DNA from: Firmicutes bacterium UBA3553
Lineage (GTDB): Bacteria > Bacillota > Clostridia > Tissierellales > Sedimentibacteraceae
DNA: 64,000 nucleotides
Reading direction: 5' to 3'
NCBI GenBank assembly: GCA_002381185.1
Contig: DFOA01000036.1
Location: 3,092 to 67,091, forward strand
The position numbers were made by a program, and so were the translations under genes. The notes beneath the pieces were generated by a model. That model did not search any database. It was not told the DNA's origin and saw only the letters and a program-made list of their open reading frames with translations. This document shows, one piece after another, positions 1 to 7,946 of the stretch. Position 1 is the stretch's first letter; the number at the start of each line of letters is the position of its first letter.

Positions 1-28
1 TAACCACCGTCCCTTTGTCACGCTTCAT

Positions 29-1189
29 CTATCGTTCCATAAAGTCATTTAAATCTATTTTTCCTCTCTTCATACCTACACTCAGGGACAACCCTATGCT
101 TACCATGTTAATAAGCATGAATGTTCCTCCTGAGCTTATGAAAGGAAGCGGTATGCCGGTTACAGGCATCAATCCCATTGTCATGCCTATATTTTCAAAT
201 ATGTGAAAAAACAACATGGCTGTTATTCCGGATACCATAAGTGACCCGAATAAGTTTGACGCGTGTCTTGCAATTCTGATTAACCTGTAAAGCAAGATAG
301 CATACAGGCTCAGGAGAAGTAAGCCTCCCAAAAGTCCCATTTCTTCGCCTATAACGGCAAATATAAAGTCTGTCTCCTTTGTAGGAAGGTATCCAAGCTG
401 GTTTTGTACGCCTTCATAAAGCCCTCTTCCGTAAAGCATTCCCGAACCGATTGCAGTTTTTGACTGAATTACCTGGTAGCCGGTATCTTCCGGATCAAGC
501 TCCGGATAAAAAAATGTGACGATTCTGTCCAGCTTGTAATTTTCACCTGGTGTGTAGTCCTGCATTATAGAATAGAATGCAACTAAACCGATTATCAAAA
601 ATATGAATCCTATGAAAAGCACTGCAATAATATATTTTCTGTCTATTCCTGCTATGAAAATCATCACTGCAATAAAGAAAATAAAAACTAAGGATGTTCC
701 TAAGTCAGGCTGCATTAAAATCAAGGCGACCGGTATAAATGCAAATACCAATACTTTTATTAAAACTGCCGGATTGTTTAAATTTTCCTTATTTATGTCA
801 ATGAATTTTGACACAGAAATTATTACACCGAACTTTGCCAGTTCCGAGGGCTGAAAGACAATCGGTCCTATTGCAATCCAGCTCCTTACATCACCCCATT
901 CAGATGCTTTCACGGGATTAATCAATACATAAATAAGCAATACAATCGTTACTCCGTAAATGGGAATATAAAAGCTGCCATATATGTCATAATCTATCAC
1001 TACTAAAACAAATAATGCTACCAATCCCAGAGCAAAGGCAGCAATCTGCGTTTTAAGATATGGTTCACTTCCGGAAACCTTGCTCATGGTTGCACTGTTA
1101 ATCATTATAAATCCAAAGACGCATAAAGCTATGGTTGTAAAGAACAACATAAAATCAAACCTTTTAAGTTTGTTTTCTTTCTTGAACAT
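29..1189 (-). CDS. rodA: RodA/FtsW-family peptidoglycan glycosyltransferase
   Basis: Polytopic SEDS-family membrane protein of about 386 residues, the usual size for RodA, which polymerises lipid II into glycan strands during elongation. Visible family marks are QPSELAKF near residue 115, MQPDLGTS in the middle, a TDFIFAVIGEE loop near residue 270 and the C-terminal GIPLPFISSGG signature. The start is placed at the ATG at 1189, because GGAG lies 6 nt upstream; an ATG four codons earlier has no ribosome binding site. RodA is favoured over FtsW or SpoVE from the LPTKETDF loop, but SEDS paralogues are hard to separate by eye. It is transcribed away from ruvC across an intergenic region of about 330 bp. 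Confidence 0.9.
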   Translation of the reverse strand: MFKKENKLKRFDFMLFFTTIALCVFGFIMINSATMSKVSGSEPYLKTQIAAFALGLVALFVLVVIDYDIYGSFYIPIYGVTIVLLIYVLINPVKASEWGDVRSWIAIGPIVFQPSELAKFGVIISVSKFIDINKENLNNPAVLIKVLVFAFIPVALILMQPDLGTSLVFIFFIAVMIFIAGIDRKYIIAVLFIGFIFLIIGLVAFYSIMQDYTPGENYKLDRIVTFFYPELDPEDTGYQVIQSKTAIGSGMLYGRGLYEGVQNQLGYLPTKETDFIFAVIGEEMGLLGGLLLLSLYAILLYRLIRIARHASNLFGSLMVSGITAMLFFHIFENIGMTMGLMPVTGIPLPFISSGGTFMLINMVSIGLSLSVGMKRGKIDLNDFMER

Positions 1190-1390
1190 ATTAAACTCCA
1201 TTCAAATTATTAAGCTGTTACCTTAAGTGCATTGCTTGTTGCTTTGCTTCACACCGGTACAAAAAATACATATCAAACAAAGACAGTCTTTGTTTCAGTA
1301 TTTTATTTATTATATCACATTTTCCTATATTGCAAAGCAAAATTTTATATGGGGTAAGATTTACAAGCATTGTAATAAAAGAAAAAGTTC

Positions 1391-1419
1391 TTAACATGGG
1401 AAGGATTCTATGTTATAAT
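1391..1419 (+). promoter_or_regulatory. sigma-A type promoter for the ruvC operon
   Basis: TTAACA (1391-1396), a 17-bp spacer and TATAAT (1414-1419) make a near-consensus vegetative promoter about 100 bp upstream of ruvC. The 1202-1522 intergenic region otherwise holds AT-rich sequence and the inverted repeat at 1439-1478. Confidence 0.65.
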
Positions 1420-1438
1420 CAACAATATATTAGCGATA

Positions 1439-1478
1439 GACAGGCGATTGATAATCTATTGCAAATCCATCGCCTGTC
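1439..1478. repeat. 10-bp-arm inverted repeat in the ruvC leader
   Basis: GACAGGCGAT (1439-1448) is perfectly complementary to ATCGCCTGTC (1469-1478), with a 20-nt loop. No T-run follows, so it is not an intrinsic terminator. The stretch 1458-1474 matches 15 of 17 bases of 38236-38252, which also lies within an intergenic palindrome, so this may be a dispersed palindromic repeat rather than a ruvC-specific signal. Confidence 0.6.
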
Positions 1479-1522
1479 CAATCATAATGAAACGATAAAA
1501 ATAAAATGAGATAGGTATATAC

Positions 1523-2023
1523 ATGATAATATTTGGTATTGACCCCGGACTTGCCATATCAGGATATGGGGTTTTAAATTACATAGGAAATAAATTTGAA
1601 GTTATAGATTACGGTGCGGTCATCACAGAAAGCTGCGAGGAATTTCCAAAGAGACTTAAAAAGATTTACGACAGTTACACTGAGCTGTTTAAATTGTACA
1701 AGCCTGAAGCCGTCGCCATAGAAGAATTGTTTTACAACAAAAACGTAAAGACGGCAATTGCCATAGCTGAAGCCAGAGGAGTTCATTTATTGGCGGCAGA
1801 AAATAACGGAATCCCCCTTTATGAATATACGCCCCTTCAGATAAAACAGGGAATTGTCGGATACGGAAGGGCAGAAAAAAAGCAGATTCAGGAGATGGTG
1901 AAAGTAATATTGCATCTGGAAAGTGTTCCGAAGCCCGATGATGTGGCTGACGGTCTGGCCGCTGCTATTTGTCATGCACACTCATTGAAATTTGCAAGCA
2001 ATTTTAAAATATTAAAATATTGA
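1523..2023 (+). CDS. ruvC: Holliday junction endodeoxyribonuclease RuvC
   Basis: The 166-residue protein has normal RuvC length and resolves four-way DNA junctions by symmetrical nicking as a dimer. The RNase H-like acidic residues are visible: Asp7 in FGIDPG, Glu67 in AIEE, and Asp140 and Asp143 in the DDVADG segment. It is the first gene of a ruvC-ruvA-ruvB run; ruvA begins 13 nt downstream. It is served by the promoter at 1391-1419. Nothing is unusual apart from the inverted repeat in its leader. Confidence 0.96.
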   Translation: MIIFGIDPGLAISGYGVLNYIGNKFEVIDYGAVITESCEEFPKRLKKIYDSYTELFKLYKPEAVAIEELFYNKNVKTAIAIAEARGVHLLAAENNGIPLYEYTPLQIKQGIVGYGRAEKKQIQEMVKVILHLESVPKPDDVADGLAAAICHAHSLKFASNFKILKY

Positions 2024-2036
2024 ACGGAGAGTTATA

Positions 2037-2636
2037 ATGATTAGCTACATTAAAGGCGAAGTTATTAAAAAAGGTTTGGATTACATAGTATTAGACAACA
2101 ACGGCATAGGGTACTACATTAACACGTCTTTTTCTACATTGAACAAAATCATTGAAGGCAATCATGCTTTAATTCAAATTTACATGCATATCAGAGAGGA
2201 TGTGATTGCTCTTTACGGATTTTTAACAGCAGACGAAATTGAACTGTTCAAAAAGCTTATTTCTGTTAACGGAGTGGGGCCAAAAGCAGGGCTTTCCGTG
2301 CTTTCAACCTATGAAGCAAATACTGTCAAGGAAATAATCTTAAAGGATGATGCCGCAAGAATGGCCAAGGTGCCTGGAATAGGCAAAAAAACTGCAAGTA
2401 AAATTATACTTGAACTTAAGGATAAGGTCGGGACATTACAAAACTTAACAATAAATGAAGAAGAAGTAACTATTTCACAGCTCGATTCTGAAGCATCTGA
2501 TGTTCTTAATGCCTTGATTGCCCTGGGCTTTAACTCCTATGAAGCTAAAAAAACTCTTGACAGAATTGATTTTGCAGGAAAGACAGAGAATGAAATCATA
2601 AAAGAAGCATTAAAAAATATTAACAGGCAGGTATAA
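2037..2636 (+). CDS. ruvA: Holliday junction branch migration protein RuvA
   Basis: The 199-residue protein shows the three-part RuvA layout: an N-terminal OB fold (residues 1-65), a helix-hairpin-helix region with VNGVGPKAG and VPGIGKKTA motifs (about 75-125), and a C-terminal domain after a short linker that contacts RuvB. RuvA tetramers hold the junction open while RuvB drives migration. GGAG lies 6-10 nt before the ATG. ruvB starts 2 nt after its stop, implying translational coupling. Confidence 0.96.
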   Translation: MISYIKGEVIKKGLDYIVLDNNGIGYYINTSFSTLNKIIEGNHALIQIYMHIREDVIALYGFLTADEIELFKKLISVNGVGPKAGLSVLSTYEANTVKEIILKDDAARMAKVPGIGKKTASKIILELKDKVGTLQNLTINEEEVTISQLDSEASDVLNALIALGFNSYEAKKTLDRIDFAGKTENEIIKEALKNINRQV

Positions 2637-2638
2637 TA

Positions 2639-3676
2639 ATGTTTGATAGAGAAAATGAAATAGTTGCCAGCACAGCCAACAATGCCGAAGAAGAATTAGA
2701 GCTTAGCCTGAGGCCTCAAAAGCTCTCTCAATACATTGGCCAGACAAAAGTTAAAGAAGTACTGAATATTTTCATAGAATCTGCCAAAATGAGAAATCAA
2801 CCCCTGGATCATGTGCTGCTTTCAGGGCCTCCGGGTCTTGGCAAGACTACGCTTGCCAACATTATTTCAAATGAAATGGGGGTTAACATAAGGGTTACTT
2901 CCGGTCCTGCAATTGAAAGACAGGGAGATTTGGCAGCAATACTTACAAATTTGAATGAAAATGATGTTCTTTTTATAGATGAGATTCACAGGATGAATAA
3001 AAACGTTGAAGAGATTTTGTATCCTGCGCTGGAGGATTTCGCCCTTGATATAATAATAGGAAAGGGACCGTCAGCCAGATCCATAAGACTTGATTTACCG
3101 AAGTTCACGTTAATTGGAGCCACTACCAGGTCTGGAATGCTTGCATCACCGCTGCGGGACAGATTTGGAGTTATGTGTAATCTGGATTTTTATGATGTCA
3201 GAGATTTAAAGGAAATTGTTCTGAGATCGGCTAATATTATTAATATTGAAATTAATGAAAACGGAGCAGAAGAAATAGCAAGGCGCTCAAGGGGAACCCC
3301 AAGAATTGCCAACAGACTTTTAAGGCGTGTGAGAGATTATGCCATAGTAAAAAGTGACGGTGTAATTGATACAGCCACAGCTGATAATGCACTTAAAATG
3401 CTTGAGATAGATGAAATGGGACTGGACAAGCTTGACAGAAGAATTTTAAACACTATCATAGATTTTTACAAGGGCGGTCCTGTTGGGCTTGATACCCTGG
3501 CAGCTTCCATAGGTGAGGAAAAAGGAACAATTGAAGATGTTTACGAGCCGTATCTTCTTCAAATTGGATATTTAAACCGCACTCCAAGAGGAAGGACTGT
3601 TACGGAACTTGGCTTCAGACATGTAAACAAACACAAAAAAAATACGAATCAAATGATAATTGATCTTGAGAGGTAG
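2639..3676 (+). CDS. ruvB: Holliday junction branch migration ATPase RuvB
   Basis: The 345-residue AAA+ motor is typical in length. Walker A is GPPGLGKTT at residues 63-71 and Walker B is LFIDEIH at about 111-117. The sensor region GATTRSGMLASPLRDRFG and the C-terminal winged-helix domain (RTPRGRTVTELG) are also present. It pumps DNA through the RuvA-bound junction. It is the last ruv gene; spoIID begins 6 nt downstream, so the operon continues. Confidence 0.97.
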   Translation: MFDRENEIVASTANNAEEELELSLRPQKLSQYIGQTKVKEVLNIFIESAKMRNQPLDHVLLSGPPGLGKTTLANIISNEMGVNIRVTSGPAIERQGDLAAILTNLNENDVLFIDEIHRMNKNVEEILYPALEDFALDIIIGKGPSARSIRLDLPKFTLIGATTRSGMLASPLRDRFGVMCNLDFYDVRDLKEIVLRSANIINIEINENGAEEIARRSRGTPRIANRLLRRVRDYAIVKSDGVIDTATADNALKMLEIDEMGLDKLDRRILNTIIDFYKGGPVGLDTLAASIGEEKGTIEDVYEPYLLQIGYLNRTPRGRTVTELGFRHVNKHKKNTNQMIIDLER

Positions 3677-3682
3677 GTAAAT

Positions 3683-5392
3683 ATGAGAAAACTCATACAA
3701 AAAATAACTGCTGTATTTTTATTGACATTATTGTTTTCAATTTCTACTTGCTACGGGTCCTCAGGTGAGGACTATGTTAGAGTAAGGGTCAGATCTCCTA
3801 GACTTTTTAATGAACAGTCATCATTGGAAGGATATGAAGGTATTACTGTATATGAGCTTGACGGAAATCCTGATGAAATATTTCAATTGGAAGAAAATAA
3901 ATTAAGCGTCCTTTTGGATTCATATTTTGACAGAAATTTCAACTTTGTTGCAGATGGCAATAAAGCTGAATATGGACCTCACCACGTGGCTCTCAACAGG
4001 ATATATTCATCTTATAATGAGGCGAAAAAAGAAGCTCAAAAATTAGAAAAAAGTTATAACGCTGATTTTTATCCTCAATTAAGTACCGAAGGATTTAAAA
4101 TTTATGGCGGAAACTATTCAAGCTTAAATGGAGCTAAAGATTTGCTTAAAGAATTGGTGAGTGGGGGGTATGATGGAAAAGCAGTAAGCACAGACATGAA
4201 AAATGTCATTGTGTACGATGAACAAAGTAATGCTGTCTTTATGTACAGCAATGAACTTAACATATTTTTTTCTTCATACAATGATGATGAATCATGTGAA
4301 ATGATTAAAATTGACAAAAAACCTTACCGAGGCTATATAGGATTCAAAATAATAGAGAATTCCAAACTTATATCAATAAACTATGTCGATTTGGAAAGCT
4401 ATCTTTACGGTGTTGTACCCAATGAAATATCCGCATCCTGGGGTAAGGAATCTCTGAAGGCACAGGCTGTTGCTGCAAGAACTTATGCTGTGTCATGCCT
4501 GAATCCGAATGCTGCTTACGGCTATGATCTGGATGATAATCAAAACAGTCAGGTTTACAGAGGGGTTATTTCTGAAAACAAATCAACCAATGAAGCTGTT
4601 GACGAAACAAGGGGTGAAATGATATATTACAAGAACAAGCTTATCCAGGCGTTTTATCATTCTACCAGCGGCGGCAGCACAGAAGATTCAGGAAATGTAT
4701 GGTTTGAAAGCCTGCCATATTTAACAGGTGTTGAGGATGAATACTCAAATAGATCCGGTTCACCCTATAATGAATGGCAGAAATCATATAAAAAAGAAGA
4801 AATAATAAAAAAGCTCAAGGATGATGGACACAATGTCAAAGATCTTTACAGCGTAGAAATAACGAAGATGTCTGAAAATAACAGAGTTATGGAATGCATA
4901 TTTTTAACTGATACTGGAGAAATTGTATACTATAAGGAAGATGCAAGGCTCGTTCTGGGGCTCATGAGTTCCTGGTTTACGGTTGAAAACGGAAGCGTGT
5001 TTTATTTTACAAATGAATATACATTTGACAACAAGGCTGCAGCAGATGAAACTAGTCCGGTTCCGTCAAGGGGAGGGATTCTGGATTCCATAGCTGAGGA
5101 AGAAAAAGACAATGAAGAAGACAATGTAAACAAACTTGCTTCCGGAAGTGTAATTGGGAAGTATGCCATAACAAGTTCAGGAACAAAGAAGCTTTCTAAT
5201 GAAAAGATTGCAGTCATAAGCTCAAAAGGAGTATCTGTACTTGATATAAACGATTCTGATTATAATTTTCAGGGCAGAGGATGGGGACATGGTATCGGCA
5301 TGAGCCAATACGGTGCTAAACAAATGGCGGCAGAAGGTTTTACATATGATGAAATATTAGAACATTACTATACTGGAGTAACAATTAAATGA
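3683..5392 (+). CDS. spoIID: SpoIID/LytB-domain sporulation protein
   Basis: The 569-residue secreted protein begins with a signal peptide or anchor (residues 1-25). A SPOR-like segment follows at about 100-165, where YSSYNEAKKEAQKLEKSY and GGNYSSLNGAKDLL resemble peptidoglycan-binding SPOR repeats. The SpoIID domain has LYGVVPNEIS with the catalytic-type Glu, QAVAARTYA, and FYHSTSGG, and ends with GRGWGHGIGMSQYGA. SpoIID lytic transglycosylases cleave denuded glycan during engulfment or germination. An acidic low-complexity insert (about residues 455-490) splits the domain near the C terminus. It is longer than Bacillus SpoIID (about 340 residues), so it may be a SpoIID/LytB relative rather than the engulfment enzyme itself. 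It overlaps queA by 4 nt. Confidence 0.85.
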   Translation: MRKLIQKITAVFLLTLLFSISTCYGSSGEDYVRVRVRSPRLFNEQSSLEGYEGITVYELDGNPDEIFQLEENKLSVLLDSYFDRNFNFVADGNKAEYGPHHVALNRIYSSYNEAKKEAQKLEKSYNADFYPQLSTEGFKIYGGNYSSLNGAKDLLKELVSGGYDGKAVSTDMKNVIVYDEQSNAVFMYSNELNIFFSSYNDDESCEMIKIDKKPYRGYIGFKIIENSKLISINYVDLESYLYGVVPNEISASWGKESLKAQAVAARTYAVSCLNPNAAYGYDLDDNQNSQVYRGVISENKSTNEAVDETRGEMIYYKNKLIQAFYHSTSGGSTEDSGNVWFESLPYLTGVEDEYSNRSGSPYNEWQKSYKKEEIIKKLKDDGHNVKDLYSVEITKMSENNRVMECIFLTDTGEIVYYKEDARLVLGLMSSWFTVENGSVFYFTNEYTFDNKAAADETSPVPSRGGILDSIAEEEKDNEEDNVNKLASGSVIGKYAITSSGTKKLSNEKIAVISSKGVSVLDINDSDYNFQGRGWGHGIGMSQYGAKQMAAEGFTYDEILEHYYTGVTIK

Positions 5393-6426
5393 TAAATAAT
5401 TTTAAAACAAGCGATTTTTATTTTAACTTGCCCGAAGAACTTATCGCACAGATTCCAATTAAGGAAAGAGATCATTCAAGGCTTCTTGTTCTTGACAAAC
5501 AAGATGGGGAGATTGAGCACAGGCATTTTTATGATATCGTAAACTATTTAAATGAAGGAGACTGCCTTGTAATCAACGATACAAAGGTTCTTCCCGCAAG
5601 GCTGTACGGAACAAAAAAGGATACCGGTTCGGTAATTGAAATACTGTTATTAAAAAGAATTGATGATAACAAGTGGGAGACGCTGGTGAAACCGGGTAAA
5701 AAGGCAAGAATCGGCGCAGAAATAGTTTTTAAGGAAAACCTCTTAACAGGTAAAATAATAGATGTAGAAGAAGACGGCAACAGAATTATAGAATTTGAAT
5801 ATAAGGGAATATTTGAAGAAATATTGGATGCCCTCGGGGAAATGCCTCTTCCTCCTTACATACACGAAAAATTGGAGGATAAAAACAGGTACCAGACAAT
5901 TTATGCAAAAAACCCCGGCTCAGCGGCTGCACCAACCGCAGGCCTTCATTTCAATGATGAGCTTCTTGAAAAAATTGAAGCAAACGGAGTTAGTATTGCA
6001 AGACTCACACTTCATGTGGGACTTGGAACATTCAGACCTGTTAAGGCGGAATATATTTCTGAACATAAAATGCATTCAGAGTATTATGAGCTTTCAGAAA
6101 AAGATGCAGAGAAAATAAATGAAACCAAAAGAAACGGAAAAAAGGTAATATCAGTGGGAACCACAAGCACAAGGACATTAGAAACAATAGGTGATGCAAA
6201 GGGTTTTGTGCAGGCGCAAAAGGGATGGACAGATATATTTATTTTTCCCGGATATAAATACAAGGTGGTAGACTGTTTAATAACAAATTTCCATTTGCCG
6301 GAATCTACCCTTATTATGCTTGTAAGTGCATTGGCAGGCAAGGAACATGTTATGAATGCATATAAAATTGCAGTTGAAAACAAATACAGATTTTTCAGCT
6401 TCGGCGATGCCATGCTGATTAAGTAA
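5389..6426 (+). CDS. queA: S-adenosylmethionine:tRNA ribosyltransferase-isomerase
   Basis: The 345-residue QueA builds epoxyqueuosine by transferring the ribosyl part of SAM onto preQ1 in tRNA. Typical segments are FYFNLPEELIAQ at the N terminus, INDTKVLPARLYG, AAPTAGLHF and LHVGLGTFRPV. Its ATG overlaps the spoIID stop (ATGA), and tgt follows 11 nt downstream, so both queuosine steps are cotranscribed. QueG or QueH is not in the window. Confidence 0.97.
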   Translation: MINNFKTSDFYFNLPEELIAQIPIKERDHSRLLVLDKQDGEIEHRHFYDIVNYLNEGDCLVINDTKVLPARLYGTKKDTGSVIEILLLKRIDDNKWETLVKPGKKARIGAEIVFKENLLTGKIIDVEEDGNRIIEFEYKGIFEEILDALGEMPLPPYIHEKLEDKNRYQTIYAKNPGSAAAPTAGLHFNDELLEKIEANGVSIARLTLHVGLGTFRPVKAEYISEHKMHSEYYELSEKDAEKINETKRNGKKVISVGTTSTRTLETIGDAKGFVQAQKGWTDIFIFPGYKYKVVDCLITNFHLPESTLIMLVSALAGKEHVMNAYKIAVENKYRFFSFGDAMLIK

Positions 6427-6437
6427 AGGATGAATAT

Positions 6438-7547
6438 ATGTTTAAATTTGAATTATTAAAGGAATCAAAGGAATGCAAGGCGAGGCTGGGAGTAATACAT
6501 ACCAATCATGGAGATATCGAGACCCCCATATTCATGCCCGTAGGAACCAAGGCTACTGTAAAGGCTATGACACCGGAGGAATTAAAGGAACTTGAAGCAC
6601 AAATAATTCTTGGAAATACATATCATTTGTATTTAAGACCCGGCCATGAGCTCATTAAGGAAGCCGGAGGGCTTCATAAATTTATGAACTGGGATAGACC
6701 CATACTGACAGACAGCGGTGGATTTCAGGTTTTCAGCCTTGGCCCGTTAAGAAAAATAACAGAAGAAGGGGTACAGTTTCGTTCGCACATTGATGGCTCA
6801 AAGCATTTCATAAGTCCGGAGAAATCCATGGAGATACAAAACTGCCTGGGCTCTGATATCATGATGGCATTTGACGAATGCGCGCCATATCCCGCAACAT
6901 ATGAATATGTTGAAAAATCCATGCAAAGAACAACAAGATGGGCAAAACGCTGCAAGGATTACCACAAAAACACAGATAATCAGGCATTGTTTGGAATTGT
7001 ACAGGGAGGTATGTACAAGGACTTAAGAATCGAAAGCGTCAAGCAGATTACGGAACTTGATTTTCCCGGGTATGCTGTGGGAGGACTGAGTGTCGGAGAA
7101 CCAAGAGATTTAATGTGCGAAGTAATGGATTATACCGTGGAGCTTCTCCCGAAGGATAAGCCCAGATACCTGATGGGAGTTGGAAGCCCGGATTATCTTT
7201 TTGAAGCGGTGGAAAGAGGAATAGATATGGCTGACTGCGTCCTGCCCACAAGAATGGCAAGGCACGGAGCGTTTATGACAAGCAAGGGACAGCTCACAAT
7301 AAAAAATGCAAAATACAAGAATGATTTCGGACCAATAGATGAAAACTGCGGATGCTACACATGCAGAAATTATTCAAGAGCATACGTAAGGCATCTGTTT
7401 GGTGAAAATGAAATACTTGGAGCAAGGCTTGCATCAATTCATAATTTATTTTTCTTGATTAATTTAATGAAACATATTAGAATAAGTATAATGGAAGATA
7501 ATTTCATAAAATTTAAAAATGAATTTTATGAAAATTATGGATACTAA
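6438..7547 (+). CDS. tgt: tRNA-guanine transglycosylase (bacterial TGT)
   Basis: The 369-residue enzyme swaps guanine-34 for preQ1 in GUN-anticodon tRNAs. Visible landmarks are LTDSGGFQVFSLG with the substrate-binding Asp, the GIVQGG loop, VLPTRMARHG containing the nucleophilic Asp region upstream, and the zinc site CGCYTCRNYSRAYVRHLF near residues 300-320. It is full length. The coding end overlaps nothing; yajC begins 16 nt later with a strong AGGAGG site. Confidence 0.97.
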   Translation: MFKFELLKESKECKARLGVIHTNHGDIETPIFMPVGTKATVKAMTPEELKELEAQIILGNTYHLYLRPGHELIKEAGGLHKFMNWDRPILTDSGGFQVFSLGPLRKITEEGVQFRSHIDGSKHFISPEKSMEIQNCLGSDIMMAFDECAPYPATYEYVEKSMQRTTRWAKRCKDYHKNTDNQALFGIVQGGMYKDLRIESVKQITELDFPGYAVGGLSVGEPRDLMCEVMDYTVELLPKDKPRYLMGVGSPDYLFEAVERGIDMADCVLPTRMARHGAFMTSKGQLTIKNAKYKNDFGPIDENCGCYTCRNYSRAYVRHLFGENEILGARLASIHNLFFLINLMKHIRISIMEDNFIKFKNEFYENYGY

Positions 7548-7563
7548 AACTTTAGGAGGAAAT

Positions 7564-7896
7564 ATGCCACAAGGAAATCAACTTACCAGTATTTTTTTTA
7601 TGATCGTCATATTCGGATTTATGTATTTCATGATGATAAGACCACAGAAAAAGAAAGACAAAGAAATTAAAGCAATGAGAGACAGTCTGTCTATTGGTGA
7701 TGAAGTTATAACCATAGGCGGAATTCATGGTAAAATAGTTAAGGTTAATGATGAAATAATAGTGTTGGAAATGACACAGGCTAAAAATAGAATTGAATTT
7801 TCTAAATGGGCTGTCGGTAGTGTAGCTAAAAAAGGCAAGGAAAAAGCTGAAAAGGTTGCTGAAGAAATTGAATCAGGACCAAAAGATGAAGAATAA
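7564..7896 (+). CDS. yajC: preprotein translocase subunit YajC
   Basis: Single-span protein of 110 residues with the YajC signature FMYFMMIRPQKKKDKE right after the membrane helix, then a soluble beta-rich domain (GDEVITIGGIHGKIV) and a charged tail. YajC associates with SecDF-YidC. The start is the ATG at 7564, preceded by AGGAGG at 7554-7559; an earlier in-frame ATG lies inside tgt and has no such site. secD and secF, often next to yajC, are absent, and a terminator follows directly. Confidence 0.93.
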   Translation: MPQGNQLTSIFFMIVIFGFMYFMMIRPQKKKDKEIKAMRDSLSIGDEVITIGGIHGKIVKVNDEIIVLEMTQAKNRIEFSKWAVGSVAKKGKEKAEKVAEEIESGPKDEE

Positions 7897-7914
7897 TAAA
7901 TAGTTGATACATAA

Positions 7915-7943
7915 AAAGCCCCGGTTATATAAACCGGGGCTTT
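7915..7943. terminator. bidirectional terminator between yajC and the cation ATPase
   Basis: AAAGCCCCGG and CCGGGGCTTT form a GC-rich hairpin between two convergent genes. A and T runs on both sides allow function on both strands. Confidence 0.9.
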
Positions 7944-7946
7944 GCA

